Program-made: the position numbers and the translations under genes | The notes under the pieces: model-generated | What the model saw: only the letters and a program-made list of their open reading frames with translations | What the model was told of the DNA's origin: nothing | Database searches by the model: none | Shown here: in pieces, positions 1 to 5,917 of the stretch | Layout of the letters: every line of letters begins with the position of its first letter | Position numbering within the stretch: position 1 is the stretch's first letter | Assembly: GCA_937967645.1 (NCBI GenBank) | Contig: CALBTT010000125.1 | Location: forward strand, 1-8,611 | DNA: 8,611 nt | Source of the DNA: an uncultured Zoogloea sp. | GTDB taxonomy: Bacteria > Pseudomonadota > Gammaproteobacteria > Burkholderiales > Rhodocyclaceae | Direction of reading: 5' to 3'

Positions 1-128
1 CCATCGTCAAGAAGATCATCGACGAACACGAGGGCGAGATCCGTCTTGCCAACCGCGAGGCCGGTGGAGCGGAAATCCGCATCCGCCTGCGCGTCGCCCC
101 TCAATCCGAGTCCATCAGCCATGGCTAA
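1..128 (+). CDS. Sensor histidine kinase, C-terminal fragment (NtrY-like)
   Basis: Only the last 41 residues are inside the window, in the frame whose first full codon is at position 3; the 5' part lies upstream. The peptide begins IVKKIIDEHEGEI and continues with NREAGGAEIRIRL. This matches the end of the HATPase_c domain of two-component kinases, where a helix of the type IVKKIVEEHGG is followed by a GGA strand motif. The protein would autophosphorylate on a histidine and pass the phosphate to the regulator encoded next. The stop codon (126-128) lies inside the regulator gene, an 8-base overlap that implies translational coupling and a cognate pair. The NtrY-like label is inferred from the partner and from the trkA/trkH neighbourhood; the sensor and membrane regions cannot be seen. 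Confidence 0.85.
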   Translation, partial: IVKKIIDEHEGEIRLANREAGGAEIRIRLRVAPQSESISHG

Positions 129-1371
129 GATCCTCATCGTTGACGACGAAGTCGGCATCCGTGAACTCCTCTCCGAGATCCTGCGGGACGAGGGGCACGA
201 CATCATCCTCGCCGAGAATGCGGCAGCGGCCCGTGCCGCCCGTAACGCCGCGCGTCCCGACCTGGTGCTGCTCGACATCTGGATGCCCGACACCGATGGC
301 GTCAGTCTGCTCAAGGAGTGGTCGGCCAATGGCCAGCTCACCATGCCGGTGGTGATGATGTCGGGGCACGGCACCATCGATACGGCGGTGGAGGCCACAC
401 GCATCGGCGCCATGGAGTTCCTCGAGAAGCCCATTGCCCTGCAGAAGCTGCTGGCTGCGGTGAAGCGTGGCCTGTCGCGCATCAAGCCGGCCCACGCACC
501 CAGCCCGCTGGGGCTGGCCGCCTTCTCCCGCTCCGCCCCGCTGAGGGACCTGCGCAAGCGCCTCGAGCAGATGGCCGACAAGTCCCGCATCATCCTGCTG
601 CGGGTCGGCCCCGGCAGTCTGGCGGAGCTGTGTGCGCGCAGTCTCCAGCGGGTCAGCACGCCCTGGCTGGACCTGTCCCTGTCCACCCTGCCGATCGAGC
701 TCAACGTGCTGGAAGGCGCCCGCAACGGCGTGCTGTATGTCCCCGAGCTGATCTACCTGTCGCGCCCCCAGCAGAAGAACCTGGTGTTCGCCATGGACCG
801 TCTGGAGCGGCACGCCCAGACCCTGGTGGTGGCCACCGAGCACCGCCCCGAAGAGCTCGTCGAGCACGGCTGGGAGGAGCGGGTGCTGGCCCGTCTGTTC
901 GAGGTCTCCCTGGCGCCCCCGGCCCTGGCCGAGATCCGTGACGAGATCCCCGAGATCGCCAGCCAGATCCTGCTGCACTATGTCGAGGCCGGGGAAGTCC
1001 CGCCGCGCCGCCTCTCCTCCGCAGCGCTCAATGCCTTGCGCAACCAGCCCTGGGCAGGTGGCTACGGTGAGCTGAAGGCCGCCATCAAGTCCCTCGCCCT
1101 CGGGACCCTGGAGGAAGAGATCGGCATGGACGAGGTGGCCCACCTGCTGGTCAAGACGCCCACCGCCGCGATGGGGCTGCCCCTCGATCTGCCCCTGCGG
1201 GAGGCCCGCGAGATCTTCGAACGTCTGTACTTCGAGCATCACCTGCAGATTGATGGCGGCAACATGACCCGGCTGGCCGAAAAGACCGGCCTCGAACGGA
1301 CCCACCTCTACCGCAAGCTCAAGCAGCTGGGGATCAGCGTCGGGCGCCGCAACGAAGAGGGGAGCGCCTGA
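121..1371 (+). CDS. NtrX/NtrC-type response regulator with degenerate AAA+ domain and Fis-type HTH
   Basis: A 416-residue DNA-binding response regulator. Residues 1-120 form a receiver domain with acidic pair D8/D9, phospho-acceptor D52 (in LLDIWMPD), S81 and K103. A Fis-type helix-turn-helix closes the protein (about 360-405: FERLYFEHHL, GN, then ERTHLYRKLKQLGI), the usual NtrX ending. The middle (about 140-345) aligns in outline with the sigma-54 activator AAA+ domain, but its key motifs are lost. The Walker A position reads RVGPGSLAEL (161-170). The Walker B position reads GVLYVPEL (203-210), with proline where the aspartate belongs. No GAFTGA loop is present. It therefore probably cannot hydrolyse ATP or remodel sigma-54 polymerase, and more likely acts by phosphorylation-dependent DNA binding. 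The ATG at 121 opens directly into the receiver fold (MAKILIVDDE). A TTG at 46 would add 25 non-homologous residues. No good Shine-Dalgarno is visible, which fits coupling to the kinase gene. Expression with trkA/trkH is likely. Confidence 0.9.
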   Translation: MAKILIVDDEVGIRELLSEILRDEGHDIILAENAAAARAARNAARPDLVLLDIWMPDTDGVSLLKEWSANGQLTMPVVMMSGHGTIDTAVEATRIGAMEFLEKPIALQKLLAAVKRGLSRIKPAHAPSPLGLAAFSRSAPLRDLRKRLEQMADKSRIILLRVGPGSLAELCARSLQRVSTPWLDLSLSTLPIELNVLEGARNGVLYVPELIYLSRPQQKNLVFAMDRLERHAQTLVVATEHRPEELVEHGWEERVLARLFEVSLAPPALAEIRDEIPEIASQILLHYVEAGEVPPRRLSSAALNALRNQPWAGGYGELKAAIKSLALGTLEEEIGMDEVAHLLVKTPTAAMGLPLDLPLREAREIFERLYFEHHLQIDGGNMTRLAEKTGLERTHLYRKLKQLGISVGRRNEEGSA

Positions 1372-1399
1372 GTCGCACCCTGCTCCACAACAACAAGAG

Positions 1400-1421
1400 G
1401 GTGAGCCCCCGATGGCTCGCC
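1400..1421 (+). promoter_or_regulatory. Intercistronic hairpin before trkA
   Basis: GGTGAGCC (1400-1407) pairs with GGCTCGCC (1414-1421) around a 6-base loop: eight pairs, one of them G-U. There is no T-run behind it, so it is not a standard terminator. It ends directly against the trkA Shine-Dalgarno (GGGAG, 1422-1426). It could modulate trkA translation, mark an mRNA processing site, or be chance in GC-rich DNA. Confidence 0.4.
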
Positions 1422-1434
1422 GGGAGAGCGCAGC

Positions 1435-2862
1435 ATGAAGATCATCATCCTGGGAGCGGGCCAGGTGGGTACGTCCGTGGCCGAGAGCCTGGTGTCCGAA
1501 GCCAACGACATCACCGTTGTGGACAACAACGTCGAGCATCTCACCTCCCTGCAGGAGCGCCTGGACCTGCGGGTCGTCAGTGGCAACGGGGCCTCCCCTT
1601 CCATCCTCGAGGCGGCCGGTGCGGATGACGCCGATCTGCTGATCGCCGTGACCCAGTCCGATCAGACCAACCTGTGTGCCTGTCGGGTGGCCAAGACGCT
1701 GTTCAACGTGCCCACCCGCATCGCCCGTCTGCGTTCTGCTGATTACGCCGATCACCCCGAGTTGCTGGATGATGCCAACTTCGCGGTGGATCATTCCATC
1801 TGCCCCGAGCAGATCATCACGGATTACATCCGCAAGCTCATCGAATTTCCCGAGGCCCTGCAGGTACTTGAGTTCGCCGATGGCATGGTGACCATGATCG
1901 CCGTGCGGGCTTTCGAAGGCGGCCTGCTGGTTGGCAAGCCCCTCAAGACCATCCCCCAGCGCCTGCCCAACATCGACGCCCGGGTGGCCGCCATCTTCCG
2001 TCGCGACCAGCCGCTGACGCCCACCGGCGACACGGTGATCGAGAGCGGTGACGAGGTCTTCATCGTGGCGGCGACCTCGCATATCCGCAAGGTGATGACC
2101 GAGCTGAGGCGCATGGACCAGCCGATCCGCCGGGTCATCATCGCGGGGGGCGGCAACATCGGTTTCCGCCTGGCCCGGGCCATCGAGCGCAGCATCAACG
2201 TCAAGCTCATCGAGCGGGACCGGCGGCGCGCCGAGGTCCTGGCCGCCCAGCTCGAGCGCGCGTTGGTGCTCCGCGGGGATGGCACCGACGAGGCCCTGCT
2301 GGACGCGGAGAGCATCGAAGAGACCGACATGTTCCTGGCTCTCACCAACGACGAGGAAGACAATATCATGTCGGCATCGCTGGCCAAGCAGATGGGGGCC
2401 CGCCGCACCCTGGCCCTGATCAACCGGCGCTCCTATGTGGACCTGGTGCAAGGGGGCCGCATCGACATTGCCATCTCCCCCGCCCAGACCTCCATCGGCC
2501 AGCTCCTGGCGCGGGTCCGGCGTGGCGACGTGGCCGCCGTGCACAGCCTGCGCCGCGGCGCGGCCGAGGCCCTCGAGCTTGTGGCCCATGGTGATGCGAA
2601 GCACTGCAAGGTGATCGGCCGCAGGATCGAGGAGCTCGACCTGCCCGAAGGGGCCACCATCGCGGCGATCGTCCGCAAGACGGGGCAGACGCGGACGGAG
2701 TACAAGGAACTGGTGCCCTACGAGGTGCCCATCCACGAGGTCATCATGGCCCACCACGACACGGTGATCCGGGCCGAAGACCACGTGATCGTCTTCTGCA
2801 CCAGCAAGCGCCTGGTGGCCCGGGTCGAGAAGCTGTTCCAGGTCGGCTGGGGGTTCTTCTGA
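1435..2862 (+). CDS. trkA: Trk system potassium uptake protein TrkA
   Basis: Peripheral cytoplasmic subunit that binds NAD(H)/ATP and gates the TrkH potassium channel. The 475 residues show the duplicated RCK layout. The first Rossmann domain has GAGQVG at 7-12 and the dinucleotide-binding acid D30, followed by a regulatory RCK_C part at about 140-225. The second Rossmann domain has GGGNIG at 238-243 and E260, followed by RCK_C at about 375-470. The ending (HVIVFCTSKRLVARVEKLFQVG) is typical of the family. It is somewhat longer than the usual roughly 458 residues; the extra length seems to sit near 416-437 in the last RCK_C domain (around KELVPYEVPIHEV). The start is supported by GGGAG at 1422-1426, eight bases upstream, and by the first residues forming the first Rossmann strand. 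It lies 63 bases after the regulator gene and overlaps trkH by one base, so TrkA and TrkH are probably translated together. Confidence 0.96.
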   Translation: MKIIILGAGQVGTSVAESLVSEANDITVVDNNVEHLTSLQERLDLRVVSGNGASPSILEAAGADDADLLIAVTQSDQTNLCACRVAKTLFNVPTRIARLRSADYADHPELLDDANFAVDHSICPEQIITDYIRKLIEFPEALQVLEFADGMVTMIAVRAFEGGLLVGKPLKTIPQRLPNIDARVAAIFRRDQPLTPTGDTVIESGDEVFIVAATSHIRKVMTELRRMDQPIRRVIIAGGGNIGFRLARAIERSINVKLIERDRRRAEVLAAQLERALVLRGDGTDEALLDAESIEETDMFLALTNDEEDNIMSASLAKQMGARRTLALINRRSYVDLVQGGRIDIAISPAQTSIGQLLARVRRGDVAAVHSLRRGAAEALELVAHGDAKHCKVIGRRIEELDLPEGATIAAIVRKTGQTRTEYKELVPYEVPIHEVIMAHHDTVIRAEDHVIVFCTSKRLVARVEKLFQVGWGFF

Positions 2863-4319
2863 TGGACGCCCTCCTCCCGGTCGCCAATGTCCTGGGTCGG
2901 CTTTTGTCGATCTTCAGCTTTGCCTACCTCATGCCGATCCTGGCGTCGGTGATCTACGACGATGGTACGACGGCCGATTTCGTGGCGGCGATGGTCCTGT
3001 CTCTGGGCGGCGGGCTGACCCTGTACGGAGTCACTCGTTCCCATTACCGGGAGCTCAAGCCACGGGACGGCTTCCTGCTGGTGTCCACCGTGTGGGCACT
3101 GATGGCGGCCATCGCGACCATTCCCCTGCTCCTGGTGTACGACACCATGAGCTTCACGGATGCCTTCTTCGAGACCATGTCGGGCCTCACCACCACCGGC
3201 TCCACGGTGATGACCGACCTCGACCATGCGCCACCCGCTATCAACCTGTGGCGCCACGAGCTCAACTGGCTCGGCGGGATGGGCATCATCGTGCTGGCGG
3301 TGGCCGTGCTCCCGCTGCTGGGGGTGGGGGGCATGCAGCTCTACAAGGCCGAGACCCCCGGGCCGATGAAGGACGCCAAGCTCACCGCACGTATCGCCGA
3401 CACCGCCAAGGCGCTGTGGCTGGTCTATTTCGGCATTACGGCGGCGTGCATCCTGCTGCTCAACTGGGCGGGCCTGTCGTGGCTCGATGCCATCTGCCAC
3501 GCCTTTGCGGCGATGGGGCTGGGCGGCTTCTCCACGCGCGATGCCAGCGTGGGTGCCTTCGACAACCCTCTCGTGGAGTTCATCCTCATCGTCTTCATGG
3601 TGATTGCCGCCCTCAACTTCGCGACCCATTTCGTGGCCTTGCGTGGACGCGATCTGCGCGTCTACTGGCGGGATGTGGAGGCCCGTGGAACCGTTGGCCT
3701 GATCGTGGCCTCGTGCTTTGGCGTGGCGCTCTATGTATGGCTGGAGGGAACCTACGAGGACTACCCTACCGCCCTGCGTCACGTCAGCTTCAATCTGGTA
3801 TCGATGGCCACCGACTGTGGTTTTGCCAGTCAGGATTTCGACAAGTGGCCGGTCTTCGCGCCACTGTGGATGCTCTTCCTGTCCTGCATCACCGCAAGCT
3901 CCGGTTCCACCGGAGGAGGCATCAAGATGATCCGGACCCTCATCCTGGCCAAGCAGGCCAATCGTGAGCTGACCCGGCTGATTCACCCGGCGGTGGTCAA
4001 TCCGGTCAAGGTCGGTGGCAGCCCGATCCCCAACAATGTGGTCATCGCCGTCCTGGGCTTCATCTTCCTGTACTTCATCAGTGTGGTGATGCTGACCTTC
4101 GTGCTGATCCTGTCAGGGCTTGATTTCATGAGTTCCCTGGGGGCGGTGGTCGCCAGCATCAACAATGCGGGGCCCGGTCTCAACCAGGTTGGTCCAGCGA
4201 CCAATTACGCGGTGCTCACCGACTTCCAGACCTGGGTGTGCAGCTTCACGATGCTGCTCGGCCGTCTGGAGGTGTTGTCCCTCGCGGTCGTTTTCACGCC
4301 CCAGTTCTGGCGCAAATAA
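2862..4319 (+). CDS. trkH: Trk system potassium uptake channel TrkH
   Basis: Inner-membrane potassium-translocating subunit, 485 residues, close to the usual 483. It shows the four-fold M1-P-M2 pattern of the SKT superfamily. The four pore loops are TTTGST (110-115, G113), GLGGFST (219-225, G222), TDCGFAS (317-323, G320) and NNAGPGL (434-440, G437), which supply one selectivity-filter glycine each. The glycine-rich SSGSTGGGIK (346-355) after the third pore loop matches the flexible intramembrane gate of TrkH. R468 in the last helix matches the conserved arginine described in gating studies of Vibrio TrkH. Hydrophobic segments alternate throughout and there is no cleavable signal. The ATG overlaps the trkA stop (TGATG at 2860-2864), a classic coupled junction, with a G-run at about 2849-2853 as a possible ribosome site. 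All key residues are present, so the channel should be functional with TrkA. Confidence 0.96.
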   Translation: MDALLPVANVLGRLLSIFSFAYLMPILASVIYDDGTTADFVAAMVLSLGGGLTLYGVTRSHYRELKPRDGFLLVSTVWALMAAIATIPLLLVYDTMSFTDAFFETMSGLTTTGSTVMTDLDHAPPAINLWRHELNWLGGMGIIVLAVAVLPLLGVGGMQLYKAETPGPMKDAKLTARIADTAKALWLVYFGITAACILLLNWAGLSWLDAICHAFAAMGLGGFSTRDASVGAFDNPLVEFILIVFMVIAALNFATHFVALRGRDLRVYWRDVEARGTVGLIVASCFGVALYVWLEGTYEDYPTALRHVSFNLVSMATDCGFASQDFDKWPVFAPLWMLFLSCITASSGSTGGGIKMIRTLILAKQANRELTRLIHPAVVNPVKVGGSPIPNNVVIAVLGFIFLYFISVVMLTFVLILSGLDFMSSLGAVVASINNAGPGLNQVGPATNYAVLTDFQTWVCSFTMLLGRLEVLSLAVVFTPQFWRK

Positions 4320-4351
4320 GGCTTCCTTGATCTGACGTATCCACGCCCTGC

Positions 4352-4382
4352 CGGCAAATGGCGGATAATCCCGCCTTTGCCG
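4352..4382 (+). promoter_or_regulatory. Strong stem-loop in the trkH-hemE gap
   Basis: CGGCAAA (4352-4358) and GGCGG (4360-4364) pair with CCGCC (4371-4375) and TTTGCCG (4376-4382). This gives a 12-bp stem with one bulged T (4359) and a 6-base loop. No T-tract follows, so it is not a canonical intrinsic terminator. It sits 31 bases upstream of the hemE start, where it could attenuate read-through from trkH or act as a 5'-UTR element for hemE. A -10-like GATAAT (4364-4369) lies in the loop, but no convincing -35 is found at proper spacing. Confidence 0.5.
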
Positions 4383-4402
4383 CAACGCGCGGTACTGCTG
4401 CC

Positions 4403-4407
4403 GAGGA
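4403..4407 (+). promoter_or_regulatory. hemE ribosome binding site (decides GTG start)
   Basis: GAGGA six bases before the GTG at 4414. It fixes the non-ATG start. The first in-frame ATG (M26) falls inside the catalytic MRQAGR signature and cannot be the start. Confidence 0.8.
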
Positions 4408-4413
4408 TTTCAA

Positions 4414-5487
4414 GTGAGCCGTCCGAAGAACGACACCTTCCTGCGCGCCCTGCTGCGCCAGCCCACCGATTACACCCCGCTCTGGCTGATGCGCCAGGCG
4501 GGCCGCTACCTGCCCGAGTACCGCGAGACCCGCAAGCGCGCCGGCAGCTTCCTCGACCTGTGCAAGAACCCTGGCCTGGCCTGCGAAGTCACCCTGCAGC
4601 CCCTCGCCCGCTACAACCTGGATGCGGCCATCCTGTTCTCCGACATCCTCACCGTGCCCGATGCCATGGGCCTCGGCCTGTACTTCGCCGAGGGCGAGGG
4701 GCCGAAGTTCGAGCGCCCGCTCAAGGAGGAATGGGAGATCCGCAATCTGGCCGTGCCCGATCCCAACCAGGAGCTCGGCTATGTGATGGATGCGGTCGCC
4801 GAGATCCGTCGTGCGCTGGACAACTCCGTACCCCTGATCGGTTTCTCGGGCAGCCCCTGGACCCTCGCCTGCTACATGGTCGAAGGCGGCGGCTCGGACG
4901 ACTACCGCAAGGTCAAGGCCCTGCTGTACAGCCGGCCGGACCTGATGCACCACATCCTCGATGTCACCGCCAAGGCGGTCACGGCCTACCTCAACGCGCA
5001 GATCGAGGCCGGTGCGCAGGCCGTGATGATCTTCGACTCCTGGGGTGGCGTGCTGGCCCATGAGGCCTACCGTGAGTTCTCGCTGTCCTACATCCGCCAG
5101 ATCATCGCCGGCCTGACCCGCGAGAAGGACGGAGAGAAGATCCCCTGCATCGTGTTCACCAAGGGCGGCGGCCTGTGGCTGGCCGACATTGCCGACAGCG
5201 GCGCCGACGCGGTGGGTCTCGACTGGACGGTGGACATCGGCGCTGCCCGCCGGTTGGTGGGCGACAAGGTGGCACTGCAGGGCAACCTCGATCCGGCCGT
5301 CCTCTTCGGCAGCCCGGAAGCGGTGGCCGCAGAGACGCGCAAGGTGCTGGACGCCTTCGGGCCGAATCCGGGCCATGTCTTCAATCTTGGCCACGGTATC
5401 TCCCAGTTCACGCCGCCGGAGAACGTCAGCGTGCTGGTCAATACGGTTCACGAATACAGCCGCAGCCTGCGTGCAGGCACGCGCTGA
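4414..5487 (+). CDS. hemE: Uroporphyrinogen decarboxylase HemE
   Basis: Cytoplasmic heme-pathway enzyme that decarboxylates the four acetate side chains of uroporphyrinogen III to give coproporphyrinogen III. At 357 residues it is very near the family length (about 354 in E. coli). The first family signature is PLWLMRQAGRYLPEYR (22-37), with substrate-binding R27 and R31. The catalytic aspartate is D77 in LFSDIL. The second signature is GFSGSPWTLACYMVEG (143-158), with Y154. H327 in NLGHGI corresponds to the conserved C-terminal histidine. All expected active-site residues are present. Translation starts at GTG behind a good Shine-Dalgarno. The gene is 94 bases from trkH, with an intervening hairpin and no obvious terminator, so some read-through from the Trk genes is possible. 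A strong intrinsic terminator follows 24 bases after the stop. Confidence 0.97.
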   Translation: MSRPKNDTFLRALLRQPTDYTPLWLMRQAGRYLPEYRETRKRAGSFLDLCKNPGLACEVTLQPLARYNLDAAILFSDILTVPDAMGLGLYFAEGEGPKFERPLKEEWEIRNLAVPDPNQELGYVMDAVAEIRRALDNSVPLIGFSGSPWTLACYMVEGGGSDDYRKVKALLYSRPDLMHHILDVTAKAVTAYLNAQIEAGAQAVMIFDSWGGVLAHEAYREFSLSYIRQIIAGLTREKDGEKIPCIVFTKGGGLWLADIADSGADAVGLDWTVDIGAARRLVGDKVALQGNLDPAVLFGSPEAVAAETRKVLDAFGPNPGHVFNLGHGISQFTPPENVSVLVNTVHEYSRSLRAGTR

Positions 5488-5511
5488 TACGGCGCTCCGG
5501 TAGCCTCGCCC

Positions 5512-5541
5512 GGGCCGGCCTGAGGGCCGGCCCTTTTGTTT
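5512..5541 (+). terminator. Intrinsic terminator of hemE
   Basis: GGGCCGGCC (5512-5520) pairs perfectly with GGCCGGCCC (5525-5533) around a TGAG loop, followed by TTTTGTTT (5534-5541). This is a textbook rho-independent terminator. It isolates hemE transcription from the downstream non-coding region and priA. Confidence 0.93.
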
Positions 5542-5600
5542 CCGGCGGGGCTGCTGAAATGCGCTCCGTCAAGCACAAAATTTGGCCTCCAGGGCTTGAC

Positions 5601-5609
5601 TTGTGCACA
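5601..5609 (+). promoter_or_regulatory. Possible DnaA box (relaxed)
   Basis: TTGTGCACA fits the relaxed consensus TTRTNCACA but differs from TTATCCACA at two positions. It stands about 170 bases from the stronger pair and could be chance. Confidence 0.35.
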
Positions 5610-5777
5610 GCATCAAGGGTTTTGACAGATTTATTGCACGGCGCCCTGCGGGATATGCCGTGGTTGTATAAGTCGTTGTATTTAAATGAGTTATTTTCTG
5701 CTTCTGTTTTGGGCAGAGTAGGAAAAACGCTTATGGCAGGCGGGTTTAGCGCGCTTCCCCCAGCTTCTTCCACAAAG

Positions 5778-5786
5778 TTATCCACA
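5778..5786 (+). promoter_or_regulatory. DnaA box, perfect consensus
   Basis: TTATCCACA is an exact match to the high-affinity DnaA box. A degenerate copy, TCTTCCACA, lies just upstream at 5766-5774. Confidence 0.75.
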
Positions 5787-5791
5787 GGTTT

Positions 5792-5800
5792 TGTGGACAA
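5792..5800 (-). promoter_or_regulatory. DnaA box, near-perfect, opposed
   Basis: TGTGGACAA on the + strand reads TTGTCCACA on the - strand, one base from the perfect box and within TTRTCCACA. It faces the box at 5778-5786 across 5 bases, forming an inverted pair. Confidence 0.7.
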
Positions 5801-5834
5801 GATAAATACCCATTTTCACCCAATGGCTTCAGCT

Positions 5835-5858
5835 TTGTTTCACAGGCATTGCTTCACA
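5835..5858 (+). repeat. Tandem TTGYTTCACA repeat
   Basis: TTGTTTCACA (5835-5844) and TTGCTTCACA (5849-5858) differ at one base and repeat with a 14-base period. Their TTCACA ends resemble the right half of a DnaA box, so they may be low-affinity DnaA sites. Alternatively they bind another protein. Confidence 0.5.
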
Positions 5859-5876
5859 AAAACAAGGTAACTTTCT

Positions 5877-5900
5877 GATTTTTATCGATTTTTGAAAATC
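5877..5900. repeat. AT-rich direct and inverted repeats before priA
   Basis: GATTTTT occurs at 5877-5883 and 5887-5893, a 10-base period. The second copy also begins a perfect inverted repeat, GATTTT-TG-AAAATC (5887-5900). The block resembles the AT-rich iterons of a DNA unwinding element. It could equally be an upstream element or operator of priA, whose start is 17 bases away. Confidence 0.45.
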
Positions 5901-5917
5901 ACCCTCTTTTCTCGCCC

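Larger units (their letters stand above)
5542..5917. other. AT-rich non-coding region with DnaA boxes (possible replication origin)
   Basis: This 376-base gap between hemE and priA shows no credible gene on either strand. It is clearly richer in A/T than the coding DNA around it. It contains an AT-rich stretch at about 5664-5710 (including TATTTAAAT at 5680-5688), a perfect DnaA box (5778-5786), an opposed near-perfect box (5792-5800), a relaxed match (5601-5609), weaker TTCACA/TTCCACA repeats, and AT-rich iterated GATTTTT (5877-5893). Clustered DnaA boxes next to AT-rich repeats is the layout of a bacterial origin or another DnaA-controlled site. In Caulobacter the origin lies beside hemE, a suggestive but distant parallel. 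Against this, both flanking genes point the same way, neither dnaA nor dnaN is in view, and only two or three boxes are strong. The region must also hold the priA promoter; I cannot place it confidently. Confidence 0.5.

Noticed and set aside
46..120. Upstream TTG start for the response regulator
   Set aside because: The added 25 residues lie in kinase-coding DNA and precede a normal receiver N-terminus at the ATG at 121.
115..2784. An 889-codon open frame on the - strand across the regulator and trkA genes
   Set aside because: It is antisense to two well-supported genes, rich in His/Gln/Gly/Asp, and has no recognisable motif. Long open antisense frames are expected in GC-rich coding DNA.
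2718..3986. A 422-codon open frame on the - strand opposite trkA/trkH
   Set aside because: It overlaps intact trkH and has biased, motif-free composition, so it is a codon-bias shadow.
4327..4369. Promoter for hemE using TTGATC/CTGACG with GATAAT
   Set aside because: Spacings of 26-31 bases are far from the usual 16-18, and the -10-like bases lie in a hairpin loop.
4294..5451. A 385-codon open frame on the - strand opposite hemE
   Set aside because: It is antisense to a complete hemE and has no recognisable features.
5463..5485. Overlapping small palindromes at the hemE 3' end (GCGTGC-AG-GCACGC)
   Set aside because: They lie inside the coding sequence and the real terminator follows. Probably chance in GC-rich DNA.
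5611..5623. IHF-like site CATCAAGGGTTTT
   Set aside because: Two mismatches to WATCAANNNNTTR, at the first and last informative positions, are too weak to claim.
5622..5657. TTGACA promoter in the hemE-priA gap
   Set aside because: No acceptable -10 hexamer occurs 16-18 bases downstream; the nearest AT-rich hexamer is about 24 bases away.
5438..5800. A 120-codon - strand open frame entering the hemE-priA gap
   Set aside because: It would cover the hemE terminator, the hemE 3' end and the strong DnaA boxes, and shows no ribosome site or family resemblance.
5175..5870. A + strand open frame running from hemE through the terminator into the gap
   Set aside because: Its first half is out of frame with hemE and the rest crosses a strong terminator. 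No start signal or motif is seen.
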